64,000 bases of DNA from Rehmannia glutinosa (lineage: Eukaryota; Streptophyta; Magnoliopsida; Lamiales; Orobanchaceae). The stretch spans positions 62,001 to 126,000 of the forward strand of contig JABTTQ020002177.1 of the NCBI GenBank assembly GCA_016081115.2. The letters run 5' to 3'. Position numbers and translations under genes: made by a program. How positions within the stretch are numbered: position 1 is the first letter of the stretch; the number at the start of each line of letters is the position of its first letter. Of this stretch, positions 34,389 through 45,340 are shown piece after piece. The notes beneath the pieces were generated by a model that was given only the letters and a program-made list of their open reading frames with translations, was not told the origin of the DNA and ran no database searches.

Positions 34389-35353
34389 TGCAAAAGATGT
34401 ACATGCTGTGTATGTGTGTGTGTGAATTTGTTTTGGGGGTTTATGTCCAGATTATGTATTTATGAAGTTATGAATATATACACTTTTTTCTAAATTAACT
34501 AAGTAGATTCCTATTGTGGTCCTATATGGTTGAGTCTTGGTGATTACTTGATTTCTGCTAATTACATTCAAGCAAGCTTCTTATGACCTACATGTTTGTA
34601 TAGTAGAAGTCGTTATTACTTTCCTATGATTGTATATTTCGCTTTCAAGGTTTTTTTTTTTTAAATTGTGTGAAGCATTGGGAATATCTTTCAAAACCCT
34701 ATAAAGTGAGTGTTATATGTTTTCCAGGGATGATGGATATAGTTATGTTTTGTCATCTTGTACTCTTAAGTTAATCTATGAAATGTTTTATGGGCTGTTT
34801 GAGAAATGCTTTCGCATGTGTTCAAATATTTGGTGAAAACACATATTAGTGGCCCGAGTTTGCTGAGATTGTTAGAGTGCCCACTTGGGGACAAGACTGA
34901 CAAAATTGTTGGATTTCTTCATGATGGAAAACTTGCTAGAACCGACCTTGGGTGGTTAATTTAGCCAAGCGCTTATATTAATTTTTGAATTCTGAGTTCA
35001 CTTAATATTCTGTTAATGCATATATATTTTGTTGTGTGCATGCAGTTGTATTTTCTGAAAGTGTCGAATGGAAAGGAATTTTGAAGAAGCAACATTTGCG
35101 CTTGATGTTCAGCAGATTTTGAAGAAGCAACGCTTTTCGCTTGATATTCTAACTCTGGATTTTATTTTTTCGCTTGATGTTAATTAATTTGCAACTCTTG
35201 ATATTAGGTAACATTTAATTTGTTGATATATGTTGCTTTTAGACATTATATATTAATCAATTTGAAGTCTTGTTAGTTCAATTTGATGGTTTAATTTAGT
35301 TTTGTAAGTTTAAATTATGCTTGTAATAGGATAATATTAATAATAAATCAAGC
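34389..35353. other. CACTA interior, no recognisable gene
   Basis: Moderately AT-rich. Exon-like patches at 34800-34960 (short open stretches in several frames) and 35060-35120 are not assignable; the latter contains a direct repeat of the TTTTGAAGAAGCAAC phrase (35081 and 35119). An (AT)n microsatellite follows at 35354-35382. Confidence 0.35.
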
Positions 35354-35385
<32 letters not shown>

Positions 35386-36021
35386 ACAATTGTGACAAAT
35401 AGAAAAGACAATGAATTTAAAACAGTTGTGAAAGGTACCAACAATAAGAAGCAGATAGACTTCAATTTCAAAACCATTGTAAAACAAAACAAACACAACG
35501 GTTCGCATAAAACGACAACGGCTAAAAACCGTAGTGAAACCAAACAATCACAATGACTTGCAATCTGTTTTCTTTGACCAAAACGACAACGGTGTTATAC
35601 GTTGTCTTTTACAAAATGAATGTTGTAGATGGAGTGTGTTGTAAAAAAATAAGCAAAACAACAACGGTTTTAACCCGTTGTATATGTCAACACGACAACA
35701 ATTGTGCAACGGTTTGTAACCGTTGTCATTTGTCATAACCACAACGGTTAGAAACCATTGTTATTTATTGTCAGTGACAACGGTCTTAACCGTTGTCGTT
35801 TATCCTATAAGACAATGGTTATAAACCGTTTTAGTTGATGGAAAGGACAACGGGGTTTAACCGTTGTCGTTGTGCTACATCTTTCGCAACGCCTTCATAC
35901 ACAACGGTTCGTATGCTTAATAGACAACGGATAAAATCCGTTGTGTATTAGCAGTTTTCTTGTAGTATGCCTCCCATAAAGCGCTAAGTTTTACGTCTTC
36001 AGCCAGACTTCAAATTTCTAA

Positions 36022-37224
36022 TCACTTTCGCTGAACCGTGTCAGTTGAAATCTGTGAGTCCTCAAAGTCAGTACCATCCATCAGGCGAATGACATTGCAT
36101 TGCTCTCTCGGATTGAGGTCAATATCGCTTGGGAATTTGCCCTTTTGATGTTGGCCTCCCACTGCAGTTGCGATCTGGGCTACTTGTGTTTCCAGAGATT
36201 TCAATCTTGCGTTCACGTTCTTGTTCAACTAAGTGGCCTGCTCTTCTATCTTGTTTATCTTCGTTTCATCCTTGTTTAGTCTTGCTCTAGTCTCTCCGAT
36301 AAACAAGGATAACAACTCTTCAACAAATGCTTTCTTTTCGTTTGACTCCGCTTTGCTTTGATTATCCACATTAATTCCCGGAGGTGGCTGCAAAATATTT
36401 TTATGTTAGCATAAGAGAAGTTTTCATGGTTTCGCAACCCCGGATGATAGTAATTGGGTGTCTGATTATTCTATAATTGTTGCTAAAGTTCCTTTATTGG
36501 CCTACAAAGTTTGCTTCTTCTTCAACAACAGCAGGATCTCTTAGAGTCACTTGCTGCATCGCGTCCAGTTTCATATTCAGCAAGGATACTTGTTCTGTGA
36601 GCATGGCGACTTTCTCATCATGAACTTCTGCCACACGTCGTACAATAGATCTCTCGGATGGCCATTGGTAACTGTTGTTCGCCATCTCTTCTAACAAATC
36701 TAGTGCCTCTTCTGGATATTTCCCTAGTAGTGCACCCCCATATGCAATATCTATAACCGTTCTCGTGTTGCCACTCAAACCATATAGAAGTACTGAGCCA
36801 CTTTATGAAGCATGGGATAGATTTCGGGAATTCATCTTAACCATGTCGCAAATTTCTAAAAAGTGCGCCAGATGCGCGTTTGGATCCTCAACGACTCGCC
36901 TCAAACCGATTCTGTGACACCATCCGGATCAATCTTGGTTTTAGTTCAAAGTTGTTTGCATTGATCGAGAGGCGGGCCACACCCCCATAAGTTTGACTTA
37001 CCTGGCCGGGAAGTAGTCCCTAAGCGCCGCTCTTCTCGCGGCCTCTCCACTATTTGGTCCTGGATGTCTACCCCAGATGGGCGCTCCTCATTGATTCTAT
37101 TATTCACGACATTATGATTGTTCCCCTCCGCCATTCCTTTAGATCTTTTCCTTAGTTGCTTTGCTGTTTTCTCGATTTGCAAATCAATGAGTATTGGTTG
37201 GGTGGATCGGGAACGCGTGATCAT
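36022..37224 (-). pseudogene. Athila-like gag, broken
   Basis: Three minus-strand pieces follow the PBS in order. First is MITRSRSTQPILIDLQIEKT (37224-36946). Second is GNTRTVIDIAYGGALLGKYP, then EALDLLEEMANNSYQWPSER (36778-36494), the conserved gag block of Athila-lineage Ty3 elements, followed by a coiled-coil-like segment. Third is LKSLETQVAQIATAVGGQHQ, then KGKFPSDIDLNPRE (36228-36022), the C-terminal gag motif. Frameshifts and stops separate them. No protease, RT or integrase follows before the GGTTGC landmark at 35970/30825, so pol has been lost and the element is non-autonomous. Confidence 0.8.
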
Positions 37225-37380
37225 GCACTATCTGCACTTAACAAAAACAATGTTAGAATCGAAGAAAAATAAAAAAAATAATAATTTTTGAAAAAAATCG
37301 AAAAAATAGAAAAATAAAATAAAAAAATGCTTCAATTAAGATGGAACTACTTATTACTATATATAAGTAGAATCTTTCAA

Positions 37381-37398
37381 TCCCCATCAACGGCGCCA
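37381..37398 (-). promoter_or_regulatory. tRNA-Asp-type primer-binding site
   Basis: The minus strand reads TGGCGCCGTTGATGGGGA, the common Athila-lineage PBS, six bases inside the LTR. Unlike the element at 15.9-21.4 kb, only the normal ~18 nt of tRNA complement is present, giving an internal control for the expanded PBS there. Confidence 0.85.
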
Positions 37399-37404
37399 AA
37401 AACA

Positions 37405-38503
37405 CGTTCGCCAAAAATATTTTGGATCTCTATATTGCAAGTGTACAGTGTAGTATATAGGATAATGACAAGCAAGGTTGTATACCTCAGGGATTGACTA
37501 CGAAACACTTAGGCTATAATAACATCGCATTTCAATTTTATTGAACCAACCGAATATCACAAGTTTTTACAAAAAAAATCAAAAATAAAATAAAAATAAA
37601 TAAATTTGTGAACCCCACAAGTATTTTCAACTACCACGGAAGCAATCTTAGGCACATAATCTCAACATGCTTCTTCAATATTAAATTCAATTAATGTTTC
37701 AATAACCAATTCATGCAATTCTATGGGTTCAATTCCTAAAATAGTTTATTCCTCCTCCCGGGTGGCGCATAAACAATAGATTAATAATAAATGAGGTCTC
37801 CCGATCCATCACAACTATTATTAATTCGCAAAAAATCTTTAAATTGAAATACTCACCACAAACAGAAGTAGTGTCCCAATACATTACCCTGTTTATGTCT
37901 GAATTCGACTCTCGGACTATGGACTAACAAGTACGACATGCAAATTATTGGCACAAATAATCGATAATTATAAATAAGCACTCGAATTCATAAAATAGAA
38001 CACATGAATCAATTATGAAAACAATTAATCACAATTTAACATGAATCCACAATTTTGATTATGCCCCTAAGATCCGAAAGATTAGCCAAACTTTGATAAC
38101 AAATTCATAGACAAATTCGAAATCAACATTATGACATTGTTTAAGCCTTGGAAGCTCTTGTGCTTCCGTAGATGCGAAATGCCTAGTGGTGTTCTTCGAA
38201 ACCTAGCCCTCCTCTCTCAGAAGACCTTGAATCTTGTATTCATGTGTAATTTGGTGTGTTGTATGTGGTATGAATGGATGAATTTTCGTGCAAGCCTTGG
38301 GTCCCTTTTATAGATGCTTGGAGAAATCACTTGTAGAGTTGGAGCGGGAAAAGGACACTGAGAAATGCGTGACAGTGTACCACACGGCCCAACCGTGTAG
38401 CCTCACACGGCCGTGTGGGTCTTACTCAGCCCAACCTCACACGCCCATGTGGGTCCCACATGATCTGTGCGACTTGTTTTCGTCCCCTGTTTCTTCCCAA
38501 CTT
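37405..38503 (-). mobile_element. 5' LTR of the Athila-like element, truncated
   Basis: It aligns with 25806-27182 from CGTTCGCCAAAAATAT onward (TG changed to CG at the end) and stops at CTTCCCAACTT (38503), lacking about 280 bp. The junction is directly with copia sequence (TCAAAATAAAACACTTAC). It retains the palindrome CACACGGCCGTGTG at 38404-38417. The terminal loss plus ~18 bp of target indicates a deletion across the insertion edge. Confidence 0.88.
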
Positions 38504-39079
38504 CAAAATAAAACACTTACAACCAAAATTTTTGAAATAGCTAATATTTGGAGTTCTCCCTTTCCAAAGATCATACAGTATCTTATTCAACTTGGGATGA
38601 AGATATACCCGGTTTATGACATAACAAGCGGTGTTGATGACTTCGGCCCAAAAATATTTTGGAAGTGAAAATTCATTGAGCATGGACCGACACATTTCTT
38701 GTAAGGTCCAATTTTTTCTCTCGGCAACACCATTTCTTGAGGAGTTCTTGGAGCCGAAAATTATGAGCATATCCCTTAGTTTCACATAAGATTCTAAAGT
38801 CACCATCAAATTCACCTTCTTGATCACTTTTTATAGACTTAATTGTATCTTCTTTTTCATTCTTAATAAGTCTACACAACTTAGCAAACTTATTAGCGAC
38901 ATCACTTTTATTAGAAAGAAATATAGCCCAGGTATATCTAGAAAAGTCATCGATTATAACATAGGTGTAATGTTTTCCACTAAAACTCTCCGTACCAATA
39001 TCCCCTTACAAATCAAGATGAAGAAGTTGTAGAGACTTGGTTGTGAAAATTTTATTTTTGGGCTTAAAACTACTCTTAA
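38504..39079 (-). pseudogene. Copia integrase region, minus strand
   Basis: This is the right-hand piece of the split copia element. On the minus strand it shows KSDQEGEFDGDF (the D of the integrase core, minus-strand 38820 area), NGVAERKNWTLQEM with the catalytic E, and FSLPKYFWAEV. It then reads NKILYDLWKGRTPNISYFKN, ending at the Athila LTR. Several frameshifts. It continues at 25805. Confidence 0.85.
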
Positions 39080-39860
39080 TTAATTTGTTCTTTTGACAAG
39101 TGTCACATAAGTCAAGATTTTCAAAATTAGTTTGGGTAGTCCTTTGACATGTTGGTTATTGTAAATCTTTTTTAAATTTTTGTATCCAACATGACCAAGT
39201 CGCCTATGCCATAAACTAATTAAATCATTATTGGCGACAAGACAAGAAACATTTTTACTAACCAAATCACTTGTACAAGTTTTTATAAAGATTGCCCTTT
39301 CTACTAGCTTCACAAATAATTTTACCATTTTTAAGAATAAGACATTTTTGTTTATTAAAAACAACATCATACTTTGAATCACAAAGTTGGCTACACTTAT
39401 CAAATTGAACTTAAGTCCTTTTACTAATATAACATCACTAAGAGAGAAAGAAAAATTATCAATGTCTCCATTACCAATAATTTTGCCTTTGCCATTCCCG
39501 AAAATGACCATCCCTTCTTCTTGGAGCTTGATGTTGGTAAAAAGTTCTTTTTTTCCGGTCATGTGGCATGAACATCCGTTGTCTGCGAGCTATTTGGCAT
39601 CTTCCGTGATTGTTATTGCCCTCAGTACCTACAAATAATATATTTTTAGGTACCCTAGAATTTTGGGGTCCATGTGGGTTAGCATTGAGACCTTTGAGTC
39701 TCCAAAAATAATTATTACTATTTCTAAGTTTACATAAGCTAGCAAGATGTCCATTTTTACCACAATAAAAACAAGTAATTATTCTTGAAGTACTAGCACG
39801 AATAAAAGTTGGAGCTTGGTTCTTTTTCTTGAAATTGGTTTGAAATGGTTTATAACCAAG
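39080..39860 (-). pseudogene. Copia protease and pre-integrase region, minus strand
   Basis: The minus-strand frame includes a CX2CX4HX4C knuckle (CFYCGKNGHLASLC, about 39740-39780), then DNGCSCHMTGKKELF at the protease site near 39555-39595 (D-N-G where copia proteases have D-S/T-G), the NLISVANF segment, and the pre-integrase block LWHRRLGHVGYKNLKKIY (39150-39220). It parallels 61880-62600 on the plus strand. Confidence 0.82.
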
Positions 39861-40067
39861 TCCTAATTTTGATTACTCACTTCTTTGTGCACTAAGAATT
39901 TTTGTGACCTTATCGATACTCAAGTTGAAACCTTGCACATCCTTTTTCAAAATTTCAATCTCTTTAGTGAGCAATTATTTTTCGGAATCAAGACTTTGAA
40001 CTTTAGCAAGAGTAATAGAGTGTGCATGATCAAGAGAAATAACTTTTCTTTTTCTAATTTTAACTCT

Positions 40068-41290
40068 TTAAACTCCTTTTTCAAAATTCTTGTCCTTACA
40101 AATCATATCTTTAAACTCATTTTGTAATTCATCATAATCATATTGGAGTTCATCAATTAAAGAAGAAGAGGAAGAGTTAGAGCATACCTCGTTATTATCA
40201 TCGTTTATGGCCATAAGATCGTGTTCGATTTCCTCTTCATCGTCGGATGTTGCAAAAAGCTCATCCCATGTTTTGACATTCGCATGGAGAGCCTTTGTTT
40301 TTGAAAAAGGCATTTTCTTCTTTTGCTCCCCCCCCGCCATTTTTGGGCAATCGGCTATAATGTGCCCGGACTTCCCGCATTTAAAGCAAGCGTTGTCTCT
40401 AACTTTTCTTGCCTTATTTTTGTTGACAGATTTTGCAAATTTTCGAACAGGGGTGGTGGTTTCCTCATCCTCCTCATCACTAGCATAATAGAAATTATTT
40501 GAATTTGATGTGAGGCCTTTAGGTGTGGATTGCATACCCAATTGAGAGGTAGATGGTTTGGAATTCTTCTTTTCTTTGAGATAAATTTCATATATAAGAA
40601 GATTTTCAATAAGTTCATCAAACTTAACAGTCTCAAGATTTTGAGCTTCCGTTATAGCAATCACTTTTTTGGACGATGAATCAAAACGATATTCAAGACT
40701 TTAGAAACCTTATCTTCTTCCAAAATAACTTCTTCGAGTGCTAATAAAGGATTGACTATGTTGTTTAGCCTTTCCACCATTTTAGAATTCCCTCACCCTC
40801 AAACATTATGAAGTTTTCAAAATCTTTAACAAGCATGGTTTTTCTAGCTTGTTTAACTCTCTTAGTACCTTCATAAATGGTTTCCAATTTTTTTCCAAAC
40901 TTCATGAGCTGACCTTATCCCTCAAATTCGATTATACTCGGTAGTTGTAAGAGAGCAATGTAAAATGTTTAAGGCCTTACCGTTGAGAGAGAATGACTTA
41001 TTGTCATTTTCATCAAATTCCTTGAAGCTTTTGAGAACCGAGGTTCCATCCTCTAATTTTTTTGTTGGTTGGGCAACTCCTTCGATGACCGCATTCTAAA
41101 TATCAAATCCATAACCTTGTAAGAAGCATTCCATTCGATCCTTCCAAAAGGCGTAGTTGTTGGCATCGAAGAGTGGTGGCTTGTTGGTGGAGGCGTTGGT
41201 TGTGAGGTAGCTTTCATTCATAGCCATGGGTCTTTTATCTTTACTCGTAATGAGAAACGAGCTAGCCAAAGAGTTTGGCTTTGATACCAC
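40068..41290 (-). pseudogene. Copia gag, minus strand
   Basis: Gag starts near 41225 with MAMNESYLTTNASTNKPPLF and DANNYAFWKDRMECFLQGYG. It breaks around 41096-40680, then resumes with ITEAQNLETVKFDELIENLL and the zinc knuckle CFKCGKSGHIIADC (about 40350-40393), followed by an acidic/serine-rich tail. It is close kin of the gag at 60441-61330. The PBS and 5' LTR follow at 41278 and 41292. Confidence 0.85.
41278..41289 (-). promoter_or_regulatory. Copia primer-binding site (tRNA-iMet)
   Basis: The minus strand reads AGTGGTATCAAAGCC immediately after the LTR end CTAACA, an initiator-Met PBS one base from TGGTATCAGAGC. It fixes orientation and LTR boundary. Confidence 0.88.
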
Positions 41291-41291
41291 T

Positions 41292-42450
41292 TGTTAGTCC
41301 AAGTGGCTACGATAATCTAGAGGGAGGTGAATAGATTTTCCCGATTTTACGATTTATTCCCTCTTTTGCAAATATGAAGATGATGAAGAGATAGAAGTGC
41401 ATAAAATGAATCAACACACAATGATTTATAAAACTTCAACCCATCTAGGGCCAAAATGCTCTACCACCCGGTATGTCCGAATGGACTTCGAAGAGGAAAA
41501 AGTTTATTAATAGTTACCAAACTATTACAACCTTTACCTTGAAGATCACCACAATCTTCTTACAACAATGATGAGCACCAAACTCTTCAACACCTAGAAT
41601 CAACCAAGTTTGTTCTTACCACAAGAACATTTAACAAGTATGTCTTGCTTTGGATTATTTGAACCAATCAATATTCAACTCAAATGTAGTATACAACTTT
41701 GAAGTGCAAGTGTAATCAAGAATGAAGCCTAATAATCAAGATGTGCAAGTGTAAAGCTTAGGCTAAATACAACAAGTATGTTGAAAGTGAAGAACAAGAA
41801 GTTTGCTCCTAGGTTTAATCACCAACACAGGCACCTCCTAGATGAGTGAAATCTGCAAAATAAATGCAAAACAATCCAAGAAATAGCTATTAGAAGCAAA
41901 TTCGTAATTTCATGAAAAGTTGTATGCTGCCACGGATAGTTTCTGCTGATAAAACACTAGGGCAACTGGTCGCCCTTTAACAAATAAAGACGCTGGAAAT
42001 AGTTTAATGCGGATTGCCATGGGTGGGAGACCGGTTTACTGGGTAGGATGACAGGTCGCCTAGGGGGTCGATCGGTCCCCCTAAGGCCCAACCGGTCCCA
42101 ATTCTTACAGAGAGAAAATAAAGAAAACCCAAGCTTCCTATAGGGCGACCGGTCGCCCTCACTAGTCTCCGTATAGGTGGACCGGTCTCCCTCTCTATTT
42201 TCAGTATTCCGTTTGTTCTCTATTTTGGTAAACGTTCAGGTACGGCTTGCCCTATAGGGCGACCAATCGACCTAAGTACAGAGAAGTTGTCCGAATTTTG
42301 TCAAAAATAAAGTTCAAGAAGTACTTCAAAAATTTAGCAAAAGTCATTGAAAATGTTTTGGAGTATTGGACAACATTTTGGGACATTGTTTTGGTATAAA
42401 ACTTATTTATATGAAATCATCAAAATTATGATACAAACACTTATCTAACA
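41292..42450 (-). mobile_element. 5' LTR of the minus-strand copia element
   Basis: It has termini TGTTAG and CTAACA and is 1.16 kb long. Its own-strand start TGTTAGATAAGTGTTT matches the plus-strand LTR at 59139. A block at 41960-42270 carries GACCGGTC-type palindromes, including the perfect 16-mer GGGCGACCGGTCGCCC at 42143-42158. No 3' LTR partner is present to the left, as the element is truncated near 25628. Confidence 0.88.
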
Positions 42451-42487
42451 CTACGGCTTATGAGTAAAGGATCATGAGGATTTTGAT

Positions 42488-43298
42488 ATGCTCGGATTTT
42501 GGAAGAAAATAATGTGTCGAAGAATTTATACACCGGGTACTTCTAAGACGTCAAGTATTAGGAACCCCATTTTTTGTTATGTGCAATGCACATTAGCGGA
42601 AATGGTGTTTGCTAGGGAAGATAGCAAAGGAGTTATTCAGGTTGATGAATTGTTTATTTTGTGGCGTATGGCCTCCGGAACTGAGGTGATGCCCAATGTC
42701 GGGGAATTCATCGCTAAACAGTTTGAAAGGGTAAAAAAGCAAGAAAAATGGGGATATGAATTGGAGGATTAATTACACCTATTGTCGAACACTTTAATGT
42801 GAATTTTAGGGGGTATGCGCGTGCGGATGGGGGGCAAAAGATTGATATGATTTCTTGGTCACGATGCGGATGATTAGGTTTGATGGGCATGATTATTGGT
42901 TACTTCATGCGGATATGACCAAAATTAAACTCGCAAATCCGGATGCTACCTTGACTCGGGATAGGGGTAATTGGTTGATGAGGGGAGAGCATGTGACTAC
43001 TGCTCAAGTTGAGCAAGATGAGCCTCGAGATGAGACGGATCGGTCGGAATTCGCTAGGCAGGGATGTATGTTGCAGGGGGACTTCAGTGATAGGCTTGAA
43101 CGGTTGGAGGCCCACATGGGCTCATTGATGGATGTCACCTATCAATTGTCGGCTACGGTGGATTAGTATCACATCGAGTACTTGCAACGTTTTGATACCA
43201 TCACCCAACAACAACAACAAATGTATGAGATGATGTCTAGTATGGACCAGTGTCACATCAAGCATGGCCAATATCCTCCACCTCCTCCACCACAATGA
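42488..43298 (+). pseudogene. Athila ORF1 fragment, plus strand
   Basis: It reads SSIRNPIFCYVQCTLAEMVF, MASGTEVMPNVGEFIAKQFE, then after a frameshift IRFDGHDYWLLHADMTKIKL and LERLEAHMGSLMD, ending near 43298 with HGQYPPPPPPQ. This is the C-terminal half of the same ORF family as 28697-30257, in the opposite orientation. It lies directly beyond the copia LTR end (42450), so it belongs to an older element into which the copia inserted, or was joined by deletion. Confidence 0.75.
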
Positions 43299-43930
43299 GT
43301 TAAGTGAGTACTTTTCACGCATTCCTATTTCTTTTGATAATTTTCTCATATGTTTAGGATGAAGCATGATTTAAGTTTGAGGGGGTTGTCAAGAATGTGT
43401 GATATAATAATGTTGCATGTTTGCATTGAATTTATGTTGCATGTAGAAGCATATATATTTGCATAAAAATTAAAGAAAATTTGATTTTTTTATCTTAGCA
43501 CGTTTATAGCTTTAGTACGTTTATTGTATTTGTTTAGGATTAGAAGTTCAAATTAATACAAAAAAAACTTTAATATGATTTTACTATGAGCACATGGTTT
43601 TATGAGAAAAAGTACTTGGTAAATATGTAATGAATTTTTGAAAAATGTCTTTTGCATGTTTGGTATTGATTGAGAAAATTGGGTATTTAAACATGATGCG
43701 AAAAATAAGCATGTGAGCTTTTGTGCCTTAAACTGCTTTTATCTTTGCAGTGTTATTTTTTTGTTGAGTGTGTCATTCATGATGTTAGAACTTTACAACT
43801 TGCTGCATAACACTTACAAACCCATTCCTAAAGAATCGCCTCATCCTCACAAACTCAACTAACACTTTTTCGACATCATATAATCTATATTAACACAATT
43901 ACAAAGCTATGAACATCTTCTTAACTGTGA
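43299..43930 (+). other. 3' untranslated region of the Athila ORF1 fragment
   Basis: This parallels 28150-28690 in reverse: TTAAGTTTGAGGGGGTTGTCAAGAAT at 43372-43396 is the PPT-like box, followed by AT-rich sequence with the same phrases (TGCATGTTTGCATTG, ATGAGCACATGG, TGTCATTCATGAT). No ORF. Confidence 0.6.
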
Positions 43931-44720
43931 CCACCGGTTTCTGATGCTATTCTGGTGCAACATAGCCGTTAGTCTATCTGATCTCCGTGTACGTATTCGT
44001 CTGGTCCTATTTTAATAGTTTCGCAAGTCCAAAATCACATATATTTCCGCAACCATTTTCGTCCGTGAGTATGTTTTGAGGTTTAATATCATAATGGATT
44101 ATATGCGTCTCATATTCTTCGTGCTACTAAAGAACGTCTCTTACTATGTCCCATGTGATTTGAATCCTTTTGTCCCAACTTGGCTTTTTTTTTTTGTTTG
44201 CAGAGTATGTCCACCAGTGATATATTTCTCATGTATTTCTCGGCACTAGAATTTCTCGTACAACCAACACTCAGTGAGGGAATAAAATCAAACCCCAGAA
44301 GACATTTACAATCAACAATTTCATCTAAATAAGTACATAAACCTTTTGGACTGCATTTTCCTCCGTGGATGACCATATCGTTGTCCAGTTCCCACCACGA
44401 TCCCAAAGTAGATAATATAGTCCAATAATACCATCCACATCAACCCTCATTAGAAAAATAATTCTTGTTACAAGGCACCCTCCGTATTCTGCATAACAAA
44501 ACTTCCATTGGACAAAAAAATAGCTATCATTTTCAAGAACTAGTGAAACATTTTCGCCTTATTCTATCATTATTCGGCGAGTAATAAGATATGATTTTGT
44601 TGTAGTCGGACTAATGTGTATAGACCTAGGCAAATGTGTGGACCAGAGCGGATATAAGCCAAACAAGACGTTGTACCGAGCTGGGATCAAAGAAACATAG
44701 TCACTAGGTAATGTCCCATA
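43931..44720 (-). pseudogene. G-type lectin S-receptor-like kinase (LECRK/RLK1-type) pseudogene
   Basis: Minus-strand remnants occur in the right order: lectin-domain scraps (44410-44720), an EGF/PAN-like segment with CSPKGLCTYLDEIVDCKCLL then GFDF (44290-44380), and the kinase core. The core reads HEEYETHIIHYDIKPQNIL (44065-44110; HCD changed to HYD), CDFGLAKLL (44020-44045) and NGYVAPE (about 43960-43985), with several stops. The transmembrane segment and kinase N-lobe are missing: PAN-side sequence (SLVDILCKQ) joins catalytic-loop sequence through a poly(A/K) stretch at 44180-44195, consistent with one deletion. In life, such kinases are plasma-membrane receptors often in defence. This copy is dead. 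Confidence 0.8.
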
Positions 44721-45340
44721 ATTTTAAATTATTATTATTATCTATGTTATAATCATCTTTATTGTTTTGTTTATAAGATACTATATTTATAATTTCGTCA
44801 TTATCCATTTACAGTCCAAATTTATGAATCCGATTAGAGATAGAATTCAACTCGAGTAAATATCCGGTTTTTATCTTATCATTAGCTTAACCTTACCTGT
44901 CTTTAAACTCCAAAAATTACCCTATTAAAACAGCCCTTGCAGATGTATTTCTTTTTCCATTGGCATGTGTCAAAGTGATGAGTCAAGGTAATTTTCCAAA
45001 TCCGTTTACTTCAAGTTATGTGAACTGCCATTCACCGAAAAAGCCCAAACCAGCCCCACCAATCATACCCTTCAAAATTCAATCACGACACTCCAATTTT
45101 TCCATCAACAACCTAAGAATCATCATTAGCAGATCTCAACCAATATATATGTATATAAAGAATATAGGGAAGAAGGGAGCAGTGGGGTAGAAAAAGAAAC
45201 AAGGAAAATGAGGATTATGATTTACTGCATTTTTTACATTCTAGGTGGGGATTATTTCTATTCCATTATTGTTTTTCATTATTAAATGCTTCATATATTT
45301 GTATTTGTTTATGAGCAATATGGAATAAAGAAATCATGTT
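44721..45340. other. Non-coding DNA
   Basis: AT-rich. The open frame at 44960-45190 (76 residues, PKKPKPAPPIIPF) has no recognised homologue and no coding-like neighbours. Nothing else seen. Confidence 0.3.

Larger units (their letters stand above)
30826..35967. mobile_element. CACTA-type non-autonomous element, 5.1 kb
   Basis: The left terminus is CACTACAACAAAAATGGTAAT (30830, preceded by GCGC); the right is ATTAGCAGTTTTCTTGTAGTA (ends 35967), an imperfect inverted match. The last G of the usual TTGTAGTG is A here. Both sides carry dense subterminal ACAACGG/CCGTTGT words (30865-31100 and 35490-35945). The flanks read GGTTGC and TGCCTCCC: removing the element leaves GGTTGCCTCCC, a landmark also seen intact at 19238, with TGC (30823-30825, 35968-35970) as the 3-bp TSD typical of CACTA. 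No transposase ORF was recognised. Nested MITEs occur at 31188-31625 and 34115-34378. Confidence 0.8.

Noticed and set aside
30091..35967. CACTA element beginning at the CACTACAAGAAAA at 30091
   Set aside because: The terminus at 30830 matches the right end through the subterminal TAATACACAAC sequence and gives a coherent target site; 30091 does not.
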